From Candidatus Woesearchaeota archaeon (GTDB lineage: Archaea; Nanobdellota; Nanobdellia; Woesearchaeales; JAHWHD01): a DNA stretch of 64,000 bases. The notes beneath the pieces are model-generated. The model did not search any database. It was not told where the DNA came from and saw nothing but the letters and a program-made list of their open reading frames with translations. Positions 32,611 to 41,700 of the stretch are shown one piece after another; position 1 is the first letter of the stretch; each line of letters starts with the position of its first letter. The stretch spans positions 1 to 64,000 of the forward strand of contig JAHWHG010000008.1 of NCBI GenBank assembly GCA_019323515.1. The letters are read 5' to 3'. Both the position numbers and the translations under genes were made by a program.

Positions 32611-34458
32611 TTATTTCTTTTCGTCCTCTACTTTGTAATCAGCATCAACAACTTCCTCATCTTTCTTTGCTTTTGCACCCTTTTCAGGCTTTTGCTGTGC
32701 TTGTTGTTTTTGCTGGTCTGCTGCAGCTTTCTGGTAGAGTTCTGTTGCAGCAGCCTGGGCAAGTTTCTGAATCTCTTCAAGCTTTGCCTTTATCTTTGGG
32801 ATGTCTTTTTTCTCTGGCTCCATTAGCTTCTTGAGTTCATCGACATGCTTTTTGATAGGTTCAAGCTTTGATTTATCAACTTTTCCTTCCATATCCTTCA
32901 TGATCTTCTCAGTTGTGTAAATCATTGAGTCAGCCTGGTTGATAACTTCAGCCTCATCTTTACGAGTCTTGTCCTCTGCAGCATGCGCTTCTGCCTCTTT
33001 TCTCATCTTCTCAATCTCTTCCTCTGAAAGGTTAGATGAGGCAGTTATTGTAATCTTCTGTTCCTTGCCAGTGCCTTTGTCCTTTGCAGAGACATTAAGG
33101 ATTCCGTTCGCGTCTATATCAAAAGTAACCTCAATCTGCGGGATTCCTCTAGGAGCTGCTGGTATTCCTACCAAGTCAAACTGGCCAAGCAGTTTGTTGT
33201 CAGCAAACATTGGACGTTCACCTTGTGCAACCCTAATAGTTACAGCTGGCTGGTTGTCTGATGCAGTACTGAATACCTGGCTTTTCTTTGTAGGGATTGT
33301 TGTGTTTTTATCAATCAACTTTGTGAATACTCCGCCGAGTGTCTCAATGCCTAGACTTAAAGGTGTTACGTCGAGCAGAAGTACATCCTTAACCTCGCCC
33401 TTAAGAACACCAGCCTGGATAGCCGCACCTAATGCAACTGCTTCGTCAGGGTTGACGCTCTTGTCGCCTTCTTTTCCAACAATGCTCTTTACAAGGCTCT
33501 GCACAGCAGGGATTCTTGTTGAACCGCCTACAAAGATAACTTTATGGATGTCAGAAGCTGACATCTTTGCGTCCTTTAGAGCTTGCTCTGTTGGAACCTT
33601 TAACCTGTCGATGATTGATTCGATCATCTTCTCAAAATCAGAACGTGAAAGGTTCATGTTAAGGTGCTTTGGACCTGATGCATCAGCTGTGATAAAAGGT
33701 ACATTTATAGCTGTAGATGTCTTTGTAGAGAGTTCTATCTTTGCTTTCTCTGCAGCTTCCTTAAGACGCTGGTGAGCTACCTTGTCCTCTCTCAAGTCAA
33801 TTCCGTACTGTTGCTTGAACTCCTTTGCCATCCAGTCAATAAGTAGATCGTCAATGTCATCTCCGCCAAGGTGGTTGTCTCCGTTAGTTGCCTTTACTTC
33901 AAATACGCCATCGCCTAGTTCTAGTATTGAGACATCGAATGTTCCACCACCAAAGTCGAACACTAAGATCGTATGGTCCTTTCCCTTCTCAAGGCCGTAT
34001 GCAAGTGAAGCTGCTGTAGGCTCGTTTATGATCCTTAAAACATTCAAGCCAGCTATCTTTCCTGCATCTTTTGTTGCCTGTCTCTGTGCATCTGTGAAGT
34101 ATGCTGGAACTGTAATGACTGCATCAGTCACCTTTGTTCCAAGATAAGCCTCTGCATCTGTCTTAAGTTTCTGAAGTATCATTGCAGAGATCTCTTGGGG
34201 TGAATAATCCTTGCCTTCGATTGTCACCTTGAAATCTTCGCCCATGTGTCTCTTGATAGAACGTACAGTATTCTCTGGTTCAGTAATTGCCTGGTTTCTT
34301 GCAACCTGGCCAACTATTCTTTCACCTGCTTTTATGTGTACAACACTTGGCACAGTCCTTCCACCCTCTGCAGATGGGATAATTGTGGCTTTTCCACCCT
34401 CCATAACTGCTACAGCTGAAAAAGTAGTACCAAGGTCAATTCCGATTGCTTTAGACAT
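32611..34458 (-). CDS. dnaK: Chaperone DnaK (Hsp70)
   Basis: 615 aa. The ATPase domain starts GIDLGTTFSAVAVMEGG and has IINEPTAASLAYGL, VFDFGGGTFDVSIL and VFVGGSTRIPAVQ. The substrate domain includes VLLLDVTPLSLGIETLGGV. A Gln/Ala/Lys-rich tail ends in VVDADYKVEDEKK, the typical bacterial-type end. ATP-driven folding chaperone with DnaJ and GrpE, all in this operon. Archaeal Hsp70 is considered bacterial in origin. Confidence 0.97.
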   Translation of the reverse strand: MSKAIGIDLGTTFSAVAVMEGGKATIIPSAEGGRTVPSVVHIKAGERIVGQVARNQAITEPENTVRSIKRHMGEDFKVTIEGKDYSPQEISAMILQKLKTDAEAYLGTKVTDAVITVPAYFTDAQRQATKDAGKIAGLNVLRIINEPTAASLAYGLEKGKDHTILVFDFGGGTFDVSILELGDGVFEVKATNGDNHLGGDDIDDLLIDWMAKEFKQQYGIDLREDKVAHQRLKEAAEKAKIELSTKTSTAINVPFITADASGPKHLNMNLSRSDFEKMIESIIDRLKVPTEQALKDAKMSASDIHKVIFVGGSTRIPAVQSLVKSIVGKEGDKSVNPDEAVALGAAIQAGVLKGEVKDVLLLDVTPLSLGIETLGGVFTKLIDKNTTIPTKKSQVFSTASDNQPAVTIRVAQGERPMFADNKLLGQFDLVGIPAAPRGIPQIEVTFDIDANGILNVSAKDKGTGKEQKITITASSNLSEEEIEKMRKEAEAHAAEDKTRKDEAEVINQADSMIYTTEKIMKDMEGKVDKSKLEPIKKHVDELKKLMEPEKKDIPKIKAKLEEIQKLAQAAATELYQKAAADQQKQQAQQKPEKGAKAKKDEEVVDADYKVEDEKK

Positions 34459-34514
34459 TTTTGTTTACCTCCGTTGAATTTTGTTCAATAATCACGCCTT
34501 TTATTACACCTTTT

Positions 34515-34883
34515 TTATCCTAAATAAGTAGGAGTCTCTCTTGTTGTTTTCTTTGGGTCGTTGATAGTTTTTCTCTTTGCAGAGTTCTTTTCAGCTTTTT
34601 TCAAAGCCTTTGGTTTTTCTATCTTACCGAACTCTTTCTCGTATCTCTTGAGCATGTCTTCAAGGAGCTCCTTGATTTGGAGAGCATGATATGCATCAAC
34701 CATCACAATGTTATGGACAAGAGCCATGACACTGCGACCATCCTGAACTCTAGGGTCAATCCTTGGAGTAATGTTCTTGAAGTCGAAAATGAACTGTAAT
34801 GGGTTGAAATGGATTGATAGTTCATGTGCAAAAAATGCATTGCCATCATTTATTGCAAGATTAATCTTTTTTTTCTCAGTCAT
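34515..34883 (-). CDS. DUF3467-family protein
   Basis: 122 aa. The segment FFAHELSIHFNPLQFIFDFKNITPRIDPR, followed by ALVHNIVMVDAYHALQIKELL, fits the DUF3467 pattern (small proteins with an N-terminal beta region and a helix). A lysine-rich tail follows. Function is unknown in the family. It sits in the heat-shock run between the 104-aa gene and dnaK. Confidence 0.7.
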   Translation of the reverse strand: MTEKKKINLAINDGNAFFAHELSIHFNPLQFIFDFKNITPRIDPRVQDGRSVMALVHNIVMVDAYHALQIKELLEDMLKRYEKEFGKIEKPKALKKAEKNSAKRKTINDPKKTTRETPTYLG

Positions 34884-34889
34884 ATTTTA

Positions 34890-35204
34890 TCACCTTTCAA
34901 GTTGTGCTCCTGCGAGCTTTCTTAGTTCTATTACGCGTTCCTGTTTGAGTATCTGTCTTGTTTTCTTTAAGTTGTTCTTGAAAGATATTATCTCTACACT
35001 TTCAAGGAACTTTGTTAGTTTTTTTTGAAGTTCTTCTTTTTCCTCTGGTTTAAGCGAGCCGATTGCCTCGTAAAGACTTTGATCATAACAAACAAGGTCA
35101 ATATCATTAGGCTTGCACATGACCAAGGTTTCAATCTTGTCTGATGTGCCTAAAAAATATCTTAATATCGCCTCTGCCTTGAGTATCATCCTTTGTGACT
35201 GCAT
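34890..35204 (-). CDS. Hypothetical protein, 104 aa
   Basis: Charged, helical protein with a short hydrophobic/acidic stretch, NDIDLVCYDQSLYEAIGSL. Unrecognised. It overlaps the upstream NUDIX gene by one nucleotide and is 6 nt from the DUF3467 gene, so it is clearly co-transcribed. Confidence 0.6.
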   Translation of the reverse strand: MQSQRMILKAEAILRYFLGTSDKIETLVMCKPNDIDLVCYDQSLYEAIGSLKPEEKEELQKKLTKFLESVEIISFKNNLKKTRQILKQERVIELRKLAGAQLER

Positions 35205-35584
35205 TATAGCACCTCTTCAATTATTTTTTTATGGTTAAAAGCGAATTCAAAATTGTCTAGGTCGCTTTTTCCTATCCATCTGAAATCTTCGTGTTCATGG
35301 TTTAATTTAACTTCACCTTCAATTTTACACCTGAAGATGTATAGTATTGCTTCCCATTTTATATCCCGGAAGTTCTCTTTTTCCTGTTTAAGGAAACGTT
35401 TTTCCTTTATGTCAAGGTTTGTTTCTTCCTTAAGTTCCCTTTCAAGAGCCTTTTCAATGTCTTCACCTGGATCTACATGACCACCAGGGAGACACCACTT
35501 ACCTTTGAACGGTTCGTTGTTTCTCTTTAACACAAGTATTTTTCCTGTTTCTTCCTTAACGCATAACGCTGCAACTGTTTTCAT
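35204..35584 (-). CDS. NUDIX hydrolase (MutT-like)
   Basis: 126 aa. The Nudix box is complete: GGHVDPGEDIEKALERELKEET. The N-terminus VAALCVKEETGKILVLKRN is typical of small MutT-like enzymes that clear or recycle nucleotide derivatives. Overlaps both neighbours (29 nt upstream, 1 nt downstream), within the heat-shock operon. Confidence 0.88.
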   Translation of the reverse strand: MKTVAALCVKEETGKILVLKRNNEPFKGKWCLPGGHVDPGEDIEKALERELKEETNLDIKEKRFLKQEKENFRDIKWEAILYIFRCKIEGEVKLNHEHEDFRWIGKSDLDNFEFAFNHKKIIEEVL

Positions 35585-36080
35585 ATTTCAGTTCACCATA
35601 GTTTAACATGTAGTTGAGTTTTTGTTTGTCGGGGACGAGCTCATGAAGCTGGCCACCAGGGATAGTATTATTATCCTCAAGGTAAATCTTCCATAGCCTG
35701 ATTGAAGCAGGGTCCTCTGAATTGACTGCAAAGTTGAGTTTGAACCATTCGCTTAGCTCCCAGCTATACTTTGAGCAGGGATTCCCAAGACCGCATTGAA
35801 GTGGCTTGACGTCTTGAATCATGCATTTTCCATGCTTAAGGAAGATGCATTCACCAAACGGTTTCTCGAACTTAGGACGCCAGAGAGTTGTGTTGAACAT
35901 CTCGATAGGCTCAAGATAGCGAGCCTTGAAACGCTGCTCTGACATTCCAAAGTGTTTAGCAGCATGTTCTACCTGTCCTGGTGCAAATGCGCCGGAACCA
36001 TATTTGCAGCAATTGCCGCATTGCTTGCAGTCACTTGCAAGCTCAAGTATTTTTTCCATTGGAGTTTGCTTTGTTATCAT
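35556..36080 (-). CDS. YkgJ-type cysteine-cluster protein
   Basis: 174 aa. An N-terminal CKQCGNCC cluster, with later GECIFLKHGKCMIQDVKPLQCG, matches the CxxCxxCC/YkgJ pattern thought to bind iron-sulfur or zinc. The role is unknown in the family. The annotated ATG (36080) overlaps grpE by 38 nt; the alternative ATG at 36059 would reduce the overlap to 17 nt. Confidence 0.8.
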   Translation of the reverse strand: MITKQTPMEKILELASDCKQCGNCCKYGSGAFAPGQVEHAAKHFGMSEQRFKARYLEPIEMFNTTLWRPKFEKPFGECIFLKHGKCMIQDVKPLQCGLGNPCSKYSWELSEWFKLNFAVNSEDPASIRLWKIYLEDNNTIPGGQLHELVPDKQKLNYMLNYGELKYENSCSVMR

Positions 36081-36582
36081 CTTTTACATCCTCTTTTGTT
36101 TTAGCAGGGTTGGTTTTACTTACTTTTACCTTTGTATGCCGAATCACCTTACCATTAAGCATATACCCTTTCTGAAGCTCTTCAAGCACAATATTTTCCT
36201 TGTCTGATTCTTCCACCAAGAGAGCTTCATGCAGATAAGGATCAAATTCTTTGTTAGTAGCTTCTATCCTCTTTAGTCCTTCATTCTCAAGTATCTCGAA
36301 AAGTTCACTGTATATCAGCTCAATACCTTTGACAAAGTCATCTGAATTTTTGTCAGCCTTTAATGCAAGCTCAAAGTTGTCAAGTATTGGAAGCAGCTTT
36401 GTTATTATGTTTCTGCTTGCTGAATTAATATTCTCTTGCTTTTCCTTTTCAACCCTTTTCTTATAATTCTCAAAGTCTGCTTGCAAACGCTGAAGTGTCT
36501 CTGTAAGTTCTTTTATACTTTCTTGATTCTCATCAGCTTTTGCTTTTTTTTCTTCAACTTTTGATTTTGATTTGTCTGCCAT
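36043..36582 (-). CDS. grpE: Nucleotide-exchange factor GrpE
   Basis: 179 aa. An N-terminal charged coiled coil (ELTETLQRLQADFENYKKRVEKEK) is followed by the beta domain with NEGLKRIEATNKEFDPYLHEALL and VLEELQKGYMLNGKVIRHTKV. It releases ADP from DnaK. First gene of the operon grpE, YkgJ, NUDIX, 104-aa gene, DUF3467, dnaK, 53-aa gene, dnaJ. The promoter holds two palindromes shared with the divergent winged-helix gene. Confidence 0.95.
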   Translation of the reverse strand: MADKSKSKVEEKKAKADENQESIKELTETLQRLQADFENYKKRVEKEKQENINSASRNIITKLLPILDNFELALKADKNSDDFVKGIELIYSELFEILENEGLKRIEATNKEFDPYLHEALLVEESDKENIVLEELQKGYMLNGKVIRHTKVKVSKTNPAKTKEDVKDDNKANSNGKNT

Positions 36583-36597
36583 GATCTTACACCTTTT

Positions 36598-36614
36598 GTT
36601 GATTTTAAATCAAC
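36598..36614. promoter_or_regulatory. Palindrome upstream of grpE
   Basis: GTTGATTTTAAATCAAC: 8-bp arms around a single central T, 16 nt before the grpE start. Candidate operator for the heat-shock operon. Confidence 0.55.
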
Positions 36615-36644
36615 GCAATTAAACTTAATTGAACTGGAAGTATT

Positions 36645-36666
36645 TAAACCTTTCGGAAAAGGTTTA
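36645..36666. promoter_or_regulatory. Inverted repeat overlapping the regulator promoter
   Basis: TAAACCTTT (36645-36653) and AAAGGTTTA (36658-36666) form 9-bp arms with a 4-nt spacer. They overlap the TTTATAAA box of the divergent winged-helix gene, a typical autoregulation site. Confidence 0.6.
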
Positions 36667-36692
36667 TAAATAAGTTTATCTTTAGTATTTTT

Positions 36693-37097
36693 ATGATTAA
36701 AATCCATAAGATAACAATTGCAAACATCAGAAAGCCTAGGGAACATAATCTTAATTCTGAACTGCAGTGGTTTGGGAGCTCTTTAGGGCTTTTTGGATTG
36801 CGTGATAAGGATAAAAGTTGTTTTAGAATATTTATTGAGCTGCTTAAGGCAGCAAAGAAAAAAGAACCGCTTACATCTGATGAATTGGCTGCTCGTCTTG
36901 GTCTGACAAGAGGTACTGTAGTGCATCATCTGCATAAGCTGATAGAAGCAGGGATTGTCATACCGTATCAGAGGAGGTATATCCTTAGGGTTGATAGCCT
37001 GCAGGCATTGATTGAAGAGTTACAGAAAGATATTTTGCGCACAACTGAAGATCTAAAGAAGATTGCTGAAGAGATTGATGATGTGCTTGGGTTGTGA
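36693..37097 (+). CDS. Winged-helix regulator divergent from the heat-shock operon
   Basis: 134 aa. Residues 55-100 form an ArsR/MarR-like winged helix (PLTSDELAARLGLTRGTVVHHLHKLIEAGIV), with a C-terminal coiled coil that could dimerise it. It is leaderless: TATA about 28 nt before the ATG at 36693. Its divergent position next to grpE and the two palindromes suggest that it controls the chaperone operon and itself. Direct evidence is lacking. Confidence 0.8.
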   Translation: MIKIHKITIANIRKPREHNLNSELQWFGSSLGLFGLRDKDKSCFRIFIELLKAAKKKEPLTSDELAARLGLTRGTVVHHLHKLIEAGIVIPYQRRYILRVDSLQALIEELQKDILRTTEDLKKIAEEIDDVLGL

Positions 37098-37168
37098 TTG
37101 TTATATAGGATTGTTAGTAGAACAAAACATATCATTCTAATTTTGTGTGAGTATCCATATTCAAAAAG

Positions 37169-37176
37169 TTTATAAG
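37169..37176 (+). promoter_or_regulatory. TATA box of lysS
   Basis: TTTATAAG, 31 nt before the lysS ATG, without a ribosome-binding site between; leaderless layout. Confidence 0.5.
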
Positions 37177-37199
37177 TATATTACAAATTACTTTTCTGA

Positions 37200-38678
37200 A
37201 TGGAACCTGAAAATAAACTGATAAAAGAACGTATTGATAAGTTGAAAGAGATAAGGGATTCTGGAGTAGAACCTTATCCGTATATCTTTGACCAGAAGCA
37301 TCATTCTAATGAGATTAAAGAACGCTATAAGGATTTAGAGGAAGGGCAGAGTAATAAGAAGGCTAAGTTAGCTGTTGCTGGAAGGATTATGCTGAAGAGA
37401 GAGATGGGGAAAGCCAGTTTTGTAACAATAAGAGATCAAGAAGGCGATATTCAACTGTATTTTAGGCAGGATGATGTTGGAAAGGAAGCGTATGATTTAT
37501 TCAAGAAGTTAGATCTTGGGGATATAATTGGAGCAAATGGTTATGTGTTTAAGACAAAAAGGGGAGAAATCACTGTTTATGTAACGGAATTTCAGTTGCT
37601 TACTAAAACCATAAGGCCGTTGCCAGAGAAATTCCATGGATTGCAGGATCCTGAGCTGCGTTATAGGATGAGGTATGTTGATTTGATAATGAATCCCGAG
37701 GTTCGTGAGGTTTTTAGAAATAGGGCTTTGATAATTTCGTCAATAAGAGAGTACCTGGATAAAAGAGGTTTTCTTGAGGTTGATACACCATGTATTCAGC
37801 CAATCTATGGCGGAGCAGCTGCACGTCCGTTCAAGACGCATCTTAATGCTCTTAACATGGAAGTCTATTTGCGTATATCTAATGAACTGTATCTGAAGAG
37901 GCTTATTGTTGGAGGTTTTGAGAAGGTTTATGAGTTTGCCAGAGACTTCAGGAATGAAGGTATTGACAGGACACATAACCCTGAGTTTACTCAGGTAGAG
38001 CTCTACCAGGCATATGCAGATTATAATGATATGATGAAAATCATGGAAGAGCTTTGGGCATTCTGTGCCCAAAGGTTGTATGGAACAACAAAGATAAAGT
38101 ATCAAAATGAAGTCATTGACCTTACACCGCCTTGGAGAAGGCTGACAATGGTTGATGCGATTAAGGAGTATGCAGATATCGATGTCACAAAGCTATCAGA
38201 TGAAGAGCTTTTTGATTTGCGTATCACTTATAACATTGATTATGAGGGTGAATTGACAAGAGGTATGATGATTCAGCTTCTATTTGAGGAGCTTTGCGAG
38301 GATAAGTTGGTTCAGCCAGTTTTTATAATACATCATCCAGTAGAGAGTACCCCTTTATGCAAGACATTGCGTAATGGTGATACCAAGCATGTTGAGAGGT
38401 TTGAACCTTATATATTTGGGATGGAGATAGGTAATGCATATTCTGAGCTTAATGATCCGATAAGGCAGCGTGAGCTTTTGGAGGAGCAGGCTGAACAGCT
38501 TAGAGGAGGTGCAGAGGAAGCTCATCCTATGGATGAGGATTTTATAAGATCTATAGAATATGGAATGCCGCCAACTGGTGGAATGGGAGTTGGTGTTGAT
38601 AGGATGGTCATGATACTGACTAACCAGGATACTGTGAGAGAGGTTATATTGTTTCCGTTCATGAGGGAGGAGCAATAA
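37200..38678 (+). CDS. lysS: Lysyl-tRNA synthetase, class II
   Basis: 492 aa. An N-terminal OB anticodon-binding domain (VAGRIMLKREMGKASFVTIRDQEG) precedes the class II catalytic domain. Motif 2 is FARDFRNEGIDRTHNPEFTQ and motif 3 GMPPTGGMGVGVDRMVM; EMEIGNAYSELNDP-type residues bind lysine. Many archaea carry a class I LysRS instead, so the class II enzyme points to a bacterial-like source or to a lineage that uses class II. The 3' end overlaps the convergent gene by 20 nt. Confidence 0.96.
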   Translation: MEPENKLIKERIDKLKEIRDSGVEPYPYIFDQKHHSNEIKERYKDLEEGQSNKKAKLAVAGRIMLKREMGKASFVTIRDQEGDIQLYFRQDDVGKEAYDLFKKLDLGDIIGANGYVFKTKRGEITVYVTEFQLLTKTIRPLPEKFHGLQDPELRYRMRYVDLIMNPEVREVFRNRALIISSIREYLDKRGFLEVDTPCIQPIYGGAAARPFKTHLNALNMEVYLRISNELYLKRLIVGGFEKVYEFARDFRNEGIDRTHNPEFTQVELYQAYADYNDMMKIMEELWAFCAQRLYGTTKIKYQNEVIDLTPPWRRLTMVDAIKEYADIDVTKLSDEELFDLRITYNIDYEGELTRGMMIQLLFEELCEDKLVQPVFIIHHPVESTPLCKTLRNGDTKHVERFEPYIFGMEIGNAYSELNDPIRQRELLEEQAEQLRGGAEEAHPMDEDFIRSIEYGMPPTGGMGVGVDRMVMILTNQDTVREVILFPFMREEQ

Positions 38679-40164
38679 AATATTTTTCTTTAACCTTATT
38701 ATAAAATTCACTTAGTTTCTTTGAGCTGGGGTTTGTTCTTTTATTTTCAATATCTTTAAGATAAGTTATCAACTCTACCTGCAAGCTGTCTCTTTCGAGG
38801 ATTTCTTTAAATGTAATTAGTTCATTATGTTTATATGCCTCTGCAGAGTTCATGTAAGAGACACAATATGCTAATGAGTTTAATGCTGAGATTAAATCTG
38901 TTGTGGGTAATTCAATATCGCTTACAACTAAAGATCTTAAGGTTGAAATTTCATCTTTCCAGATTAGTTGTGAAATAGCCCTATATCTATGCTGAGCAAG
39001 AAAAAATTCTGCACCGAAAAAGTTTTCAAAGGCTCTACGATATGCATAATTGACAGCTTCTTCACCAGGGCTGTTAAAAGAATCTTTGATTTTACTAAAA
39101 ATAGATTCGTCACCTAATAAAAGCTGACCTCTAATGCATTCAAGTATTTCAATATCAAATCTACTTAACTTAGCAAGAAATTCTTTTTCTGGTAAAGCGT
39201 TAATGTCAAGATTACCATCATAGTATAGCTTTTGATTTGGTAATACCTGAGTATCATAGACAGCTAATAAGTCAATGTCCCGTTTACCAGAACCATATAA
39301 GAATAAAAGTTTAAGACCCTTAAAATCAATATGCTCCTTGGCATAACAAATTACAAGATCCTTTCTAATTGATTTAGGGAAACCTAAAGCATATAAACTT
39401 GTTAACAAACCTTTTTTCTTTAAATCACTAGTAAAAGACTCTAACGCATTAAGTTGGAAGTTACTGAGTTTATTGGTTATCTTGCTCCAAGCTTCTTGCA
39501 TACCTAATGCATTAACAAGAAGATGTTCCATCCATAAGGCAAAGCCATCTTGAATCGGTCGAAGTGTGTTTTTTAGCTTGTCATATTCTTGTTTTGGCGC
39601 AAGATATTTTTTAATATCTGGTGAGAGACCATTTTTAATTACTTGGTCAAAAACTTTTTCAATTTCCCTTAAATAAGACTCATCATTTTTCTCAGTAAAA
39701 CTAGTAGATAGTTTAAGTATTGTATCTAAATCTTGCTGGCTAATTTTCAAGTTGTTGGAAGATAAACAATCTTTAACATTCAACATAAAATCTTTCACAC
39801 TTCTGCCTTCATAAAGGCAATTTTCTAAAGCTGTAGATAAACCTTTTACTGCAGACTTAGAATCAAATTGGGCAAGGTTATCGGTAGTTGATGGTTTAAA
39901 TGCTTCAATCTTTTCCTCTAACTCTAGAAGTCTTTGCTCAAAAAAAGAATATTTATCTAGAAGAGCATGACCATACAGGTTTGTCAGGGTTGGGATATCA
40001 AAATCTTTAGGAACATAAACAATTTTATCCTTAGGAGAGTAATAACTATCAGGAAGATCATGTATTTTAACCTCGATACCTAAGTCCTTTAGATCAAGAT
40101 TTTCATCTAAATATTTCTCAAAACTTTCTATAAGGTTGTCTAATTTCATCTTCAATGCTTTCAT
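38659..40164 (-). CDS. Hypothetical protein with nucleotidyltransferase-like motif
   Basis: 501 aa. Around residues 285-300, LLFLYGSGKRDIDLLAVYD fits the GS...DxD signature of minimal nucleotidyltransferases. The N-terminal third has LYGHALLDKYSFFEQRL, which resembles the HEYGH region of the upstream protein with the catalytic Glu lost. The remainder is helical. It overlaps the upstream metallopeptidase gene by 47 nt, so the two are coupled. Role unknown; a modifying enzyme paired with a peptidase is possible. Confidence 0.55.
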   Translation of the reverse strand: MKALKMKLDNLIESFEKYLDENLDLKDLGIEVKIHDLPDSYYSPKDKIVYVPKDFDIPTLTNLYGHALLDKYSFFEQRLLELEEKIEAFKPSTTDNLAQFDSKSAVKGLSTALENCLYEGRSVKDFMLNVKDCLSSNNLKISQQDLDTILKLSTSFTEKNDESYLREIEKVFDQVIKNGLSPDIKKYLAPKQEYDKLKNTLRPIQDGFALWMEHLLVNALGMQEAWSKITNKLSNFQLNALESFTSDLKKKGLLTSLYALGFPKSIRKDLVICYAKEHIDFKGLKLLFLYGSGKRDIDLLAVYDTQVLPNQKLYYDGNLDINALPEKEFLAKLSRFDIEILECIRGQLLLGDESIFSKIKDSFNSPGEEAVNYAYRRAFENFFGAEFFLAQHRYRAISQLIWKDEISTLRSLVVSDIELPTTDLISALNSLAYCVSYMNSAEAYKHNELITFKEILERDSLQVELITYLKDIENKRTNPSSKKLSEFYNKVKEKYFIAPPS

Positions 40165-41581
40165 TTAGGTATCTATCAATCCTGGAAAAAGTTTGTTTTA
40201 TATCATTAAGCTTAGAAAGAAATGAGGGTTTGCTGGAAGGAAAGCTTAGGCCAACTTCCTGCATTTTTTCAGTTACATGATTAAGATCATCCATTATCCT
40301 ATTGGCGGTCTCAAAATCTGTTTTCTTAACAAGTGATTCGTATAAGTTATAATCTAACTTTTCCTCAACCTCTGGCAGAGCAAAATCTCTTGATTGTGCT
40401 TTAATATATGCAAAGGGATCAAGAGCAGCTTTATCACCTAATCTTCTATTTAGTTCTTGCATAGGACTATTAATTAAATCATCCTTGTTGTACATGTCTT
40501 CTAATAGTTCTCTCTGGCTTATGCCAAAGTTAGTATCAAAACTTTTTGCAACAATATCTGCAGCGTGTTCATGAGTTCCAGTTAAGTAGTCTAAATCTAA
40601 ACCACTTGAACTCTGGTGTTCAAGTGGGTTTCCATATTCTTCAATTACTTTAACATGACCATATTCATGTGGTAAAAAATTTTCTTCCATTAATCTTTCG
40701 TATTTTGATGGCTTACATAAACTGACAAAATGCCTTGGAGGCTCTGGAGATAAATCAATTGTTTTCTTAACAAAATCATATCCTGCTCCCATTCCGTTAT
40801 ATTCATGCTTATTCAATAGATGGATTCCTCTTACCATACTGTCATCAATATCAAATGATTTTCTTAAAGATTCAACCTTTGGAAGGATGTTCTCTTTTTT
40901 AAAAATTTCTGGAAGCATATTGTCATTATAAGGTGAATGGTAATCAAGTTTATCATATGGAGATAAAGGGCTTTTGCTTGGACTATTAAAATTTGATGCA
41001 ATTGCTTCAATCTTTGGTCTAGCACTGGGAGAATTTCCAACAGGGAACTTGCTAGGTGAACCAATGCTTGGAAAGTTGTCATTAACATAATTACTGATCA
41101 TGTCAAGGTCAGGGCCAGAAAGCTTGGGAAGACTGCTTGGAGAGCCCTGGCTTGGGAAAGGTTTGGAGCTTGGAGAATTTCCAACAGGGAACTTGCTAGG
41201 TGAACCAATGCTTGGAAAGTTGTCATTAACATAATTACTGATCATGTCAAGGTCAGGACCAGAAAGCTTGGGAAGACTGCTTGGAGAGCCTCGGCTTGGG
41301 AAAGGTTTGGAGCTTGGAGAACCAATTGAATCGTAATTATTCTTACAATAGTCTGCAGCTTCTAACACTCCTTTACTTGCTCTTGATTCATAAGGCTTTA
41401 TACTTGGTGAATTAAAACCTGGATAAGTATCATGGATACTGCTAACTACAGAATCGATAAGAGAACTGTTAAAACCTGAGTCAGAAGAAAAACTCGGACT
41501 TCTGCTAGGACTTCCAATATCGCTAGAGCTTGAAGATGAATCACTTGAAGATTCAAAAGAAGGGCTATATGACGAGGTCAT
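40118..41581 (-). CDS. SPSxxP-repeat protein with HEXXH metallopeptidase domain
   Basis: 487 aa. Residues 1-205 are low in order and rich in Ser/Pro, with about ten SPSxxP-like motifs (GSPSSKPFPS, GSPSKFPVG, NSPSKSPLS) alternating with short helices (DMISNYVNDNFPSI). Residues 230-487 carry HEYGH (305-309) followed by HEHAAD (third ligand about Glu338), a gluzincin-type zinc site. There is no signal peptide. A 144-bp tandem duplication builds part of the repeat region. The family is not recognised. It is coupled to the downstream gene by a 47-nt overlap. Confidence 0.65.
   Translation of the reverse strand: MTSSYSPSFESSSDSSSSSSDIGSPSRSPSFSSDSGFNSSLIDSVVSSIHDTYPGFNSPSIKPYESRASKGVLEAADYCKNNYDSIGSPSSKPFPSRGSPSSLPKLSGPDLDMISNYVNDNFPSIGSPSKFPVGNSPSSKPFPSQGSPSSLPKLSGPDLDMISNYVNDNFPSIGSPSKFPVGNSPSARPKIEAIASNFNSPSKSPLSPYDKLDYHSPYNDNMLPEIFKKENILPKVESLRKSFDIDDSMVRGIHLLNKHEYNGMGAGYDFVKKTIDLSPEPPRHFVSLCKPSKYERLMEENFLPHEYGHVKVIEEYGNPLEHQSSSGLDLDYLTGTHEHAADIVAKSFDTNFGISQRELLEDMYNKDDLINSPMQELNRRLGDKAALDPFAYIKAQSRDFALPEVEEKLDYNLYESLVKKTDFETANRIMDDLNHVTEKMQEVGLSFPSSKPSFLSKLNDIKQTFSRIDRYLNESIEDEIRQPYRKF
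41031..41318. repeat. 144-bp tandem duplication in coding DNA
   Basis: Two copies (41031-41174 and 41175-41318) differ at only about three positions. They encode 48 residues each and preserve the frame of the SPSxxP protein. The near identity at DNA level indicates a recent duplication. Confidence 0.85.
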
Positions 41582-41700
41582 AATAATTAAAAGAGCAAAC
41601 GCATTTATAAGTATTTAGCTATTCCTATTGTAGGATTTCCGGGAACTCAATTGAATCAAAAATTTAGACTAAAGATGTTCAAGTGAATGTAAAAAAATTA

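Noticed and set aside
32939..33775. 278-aa plus-strand ORF
   Set aside because: Exact antisense of dnaK, Ser/Ala-rich shadow without a promoter or recognisable domain.
41031..41318. CRISPR-like repeat array
   Set aside because: Only two 144-bp copies, no spacers, in frame inside a coding sequence.
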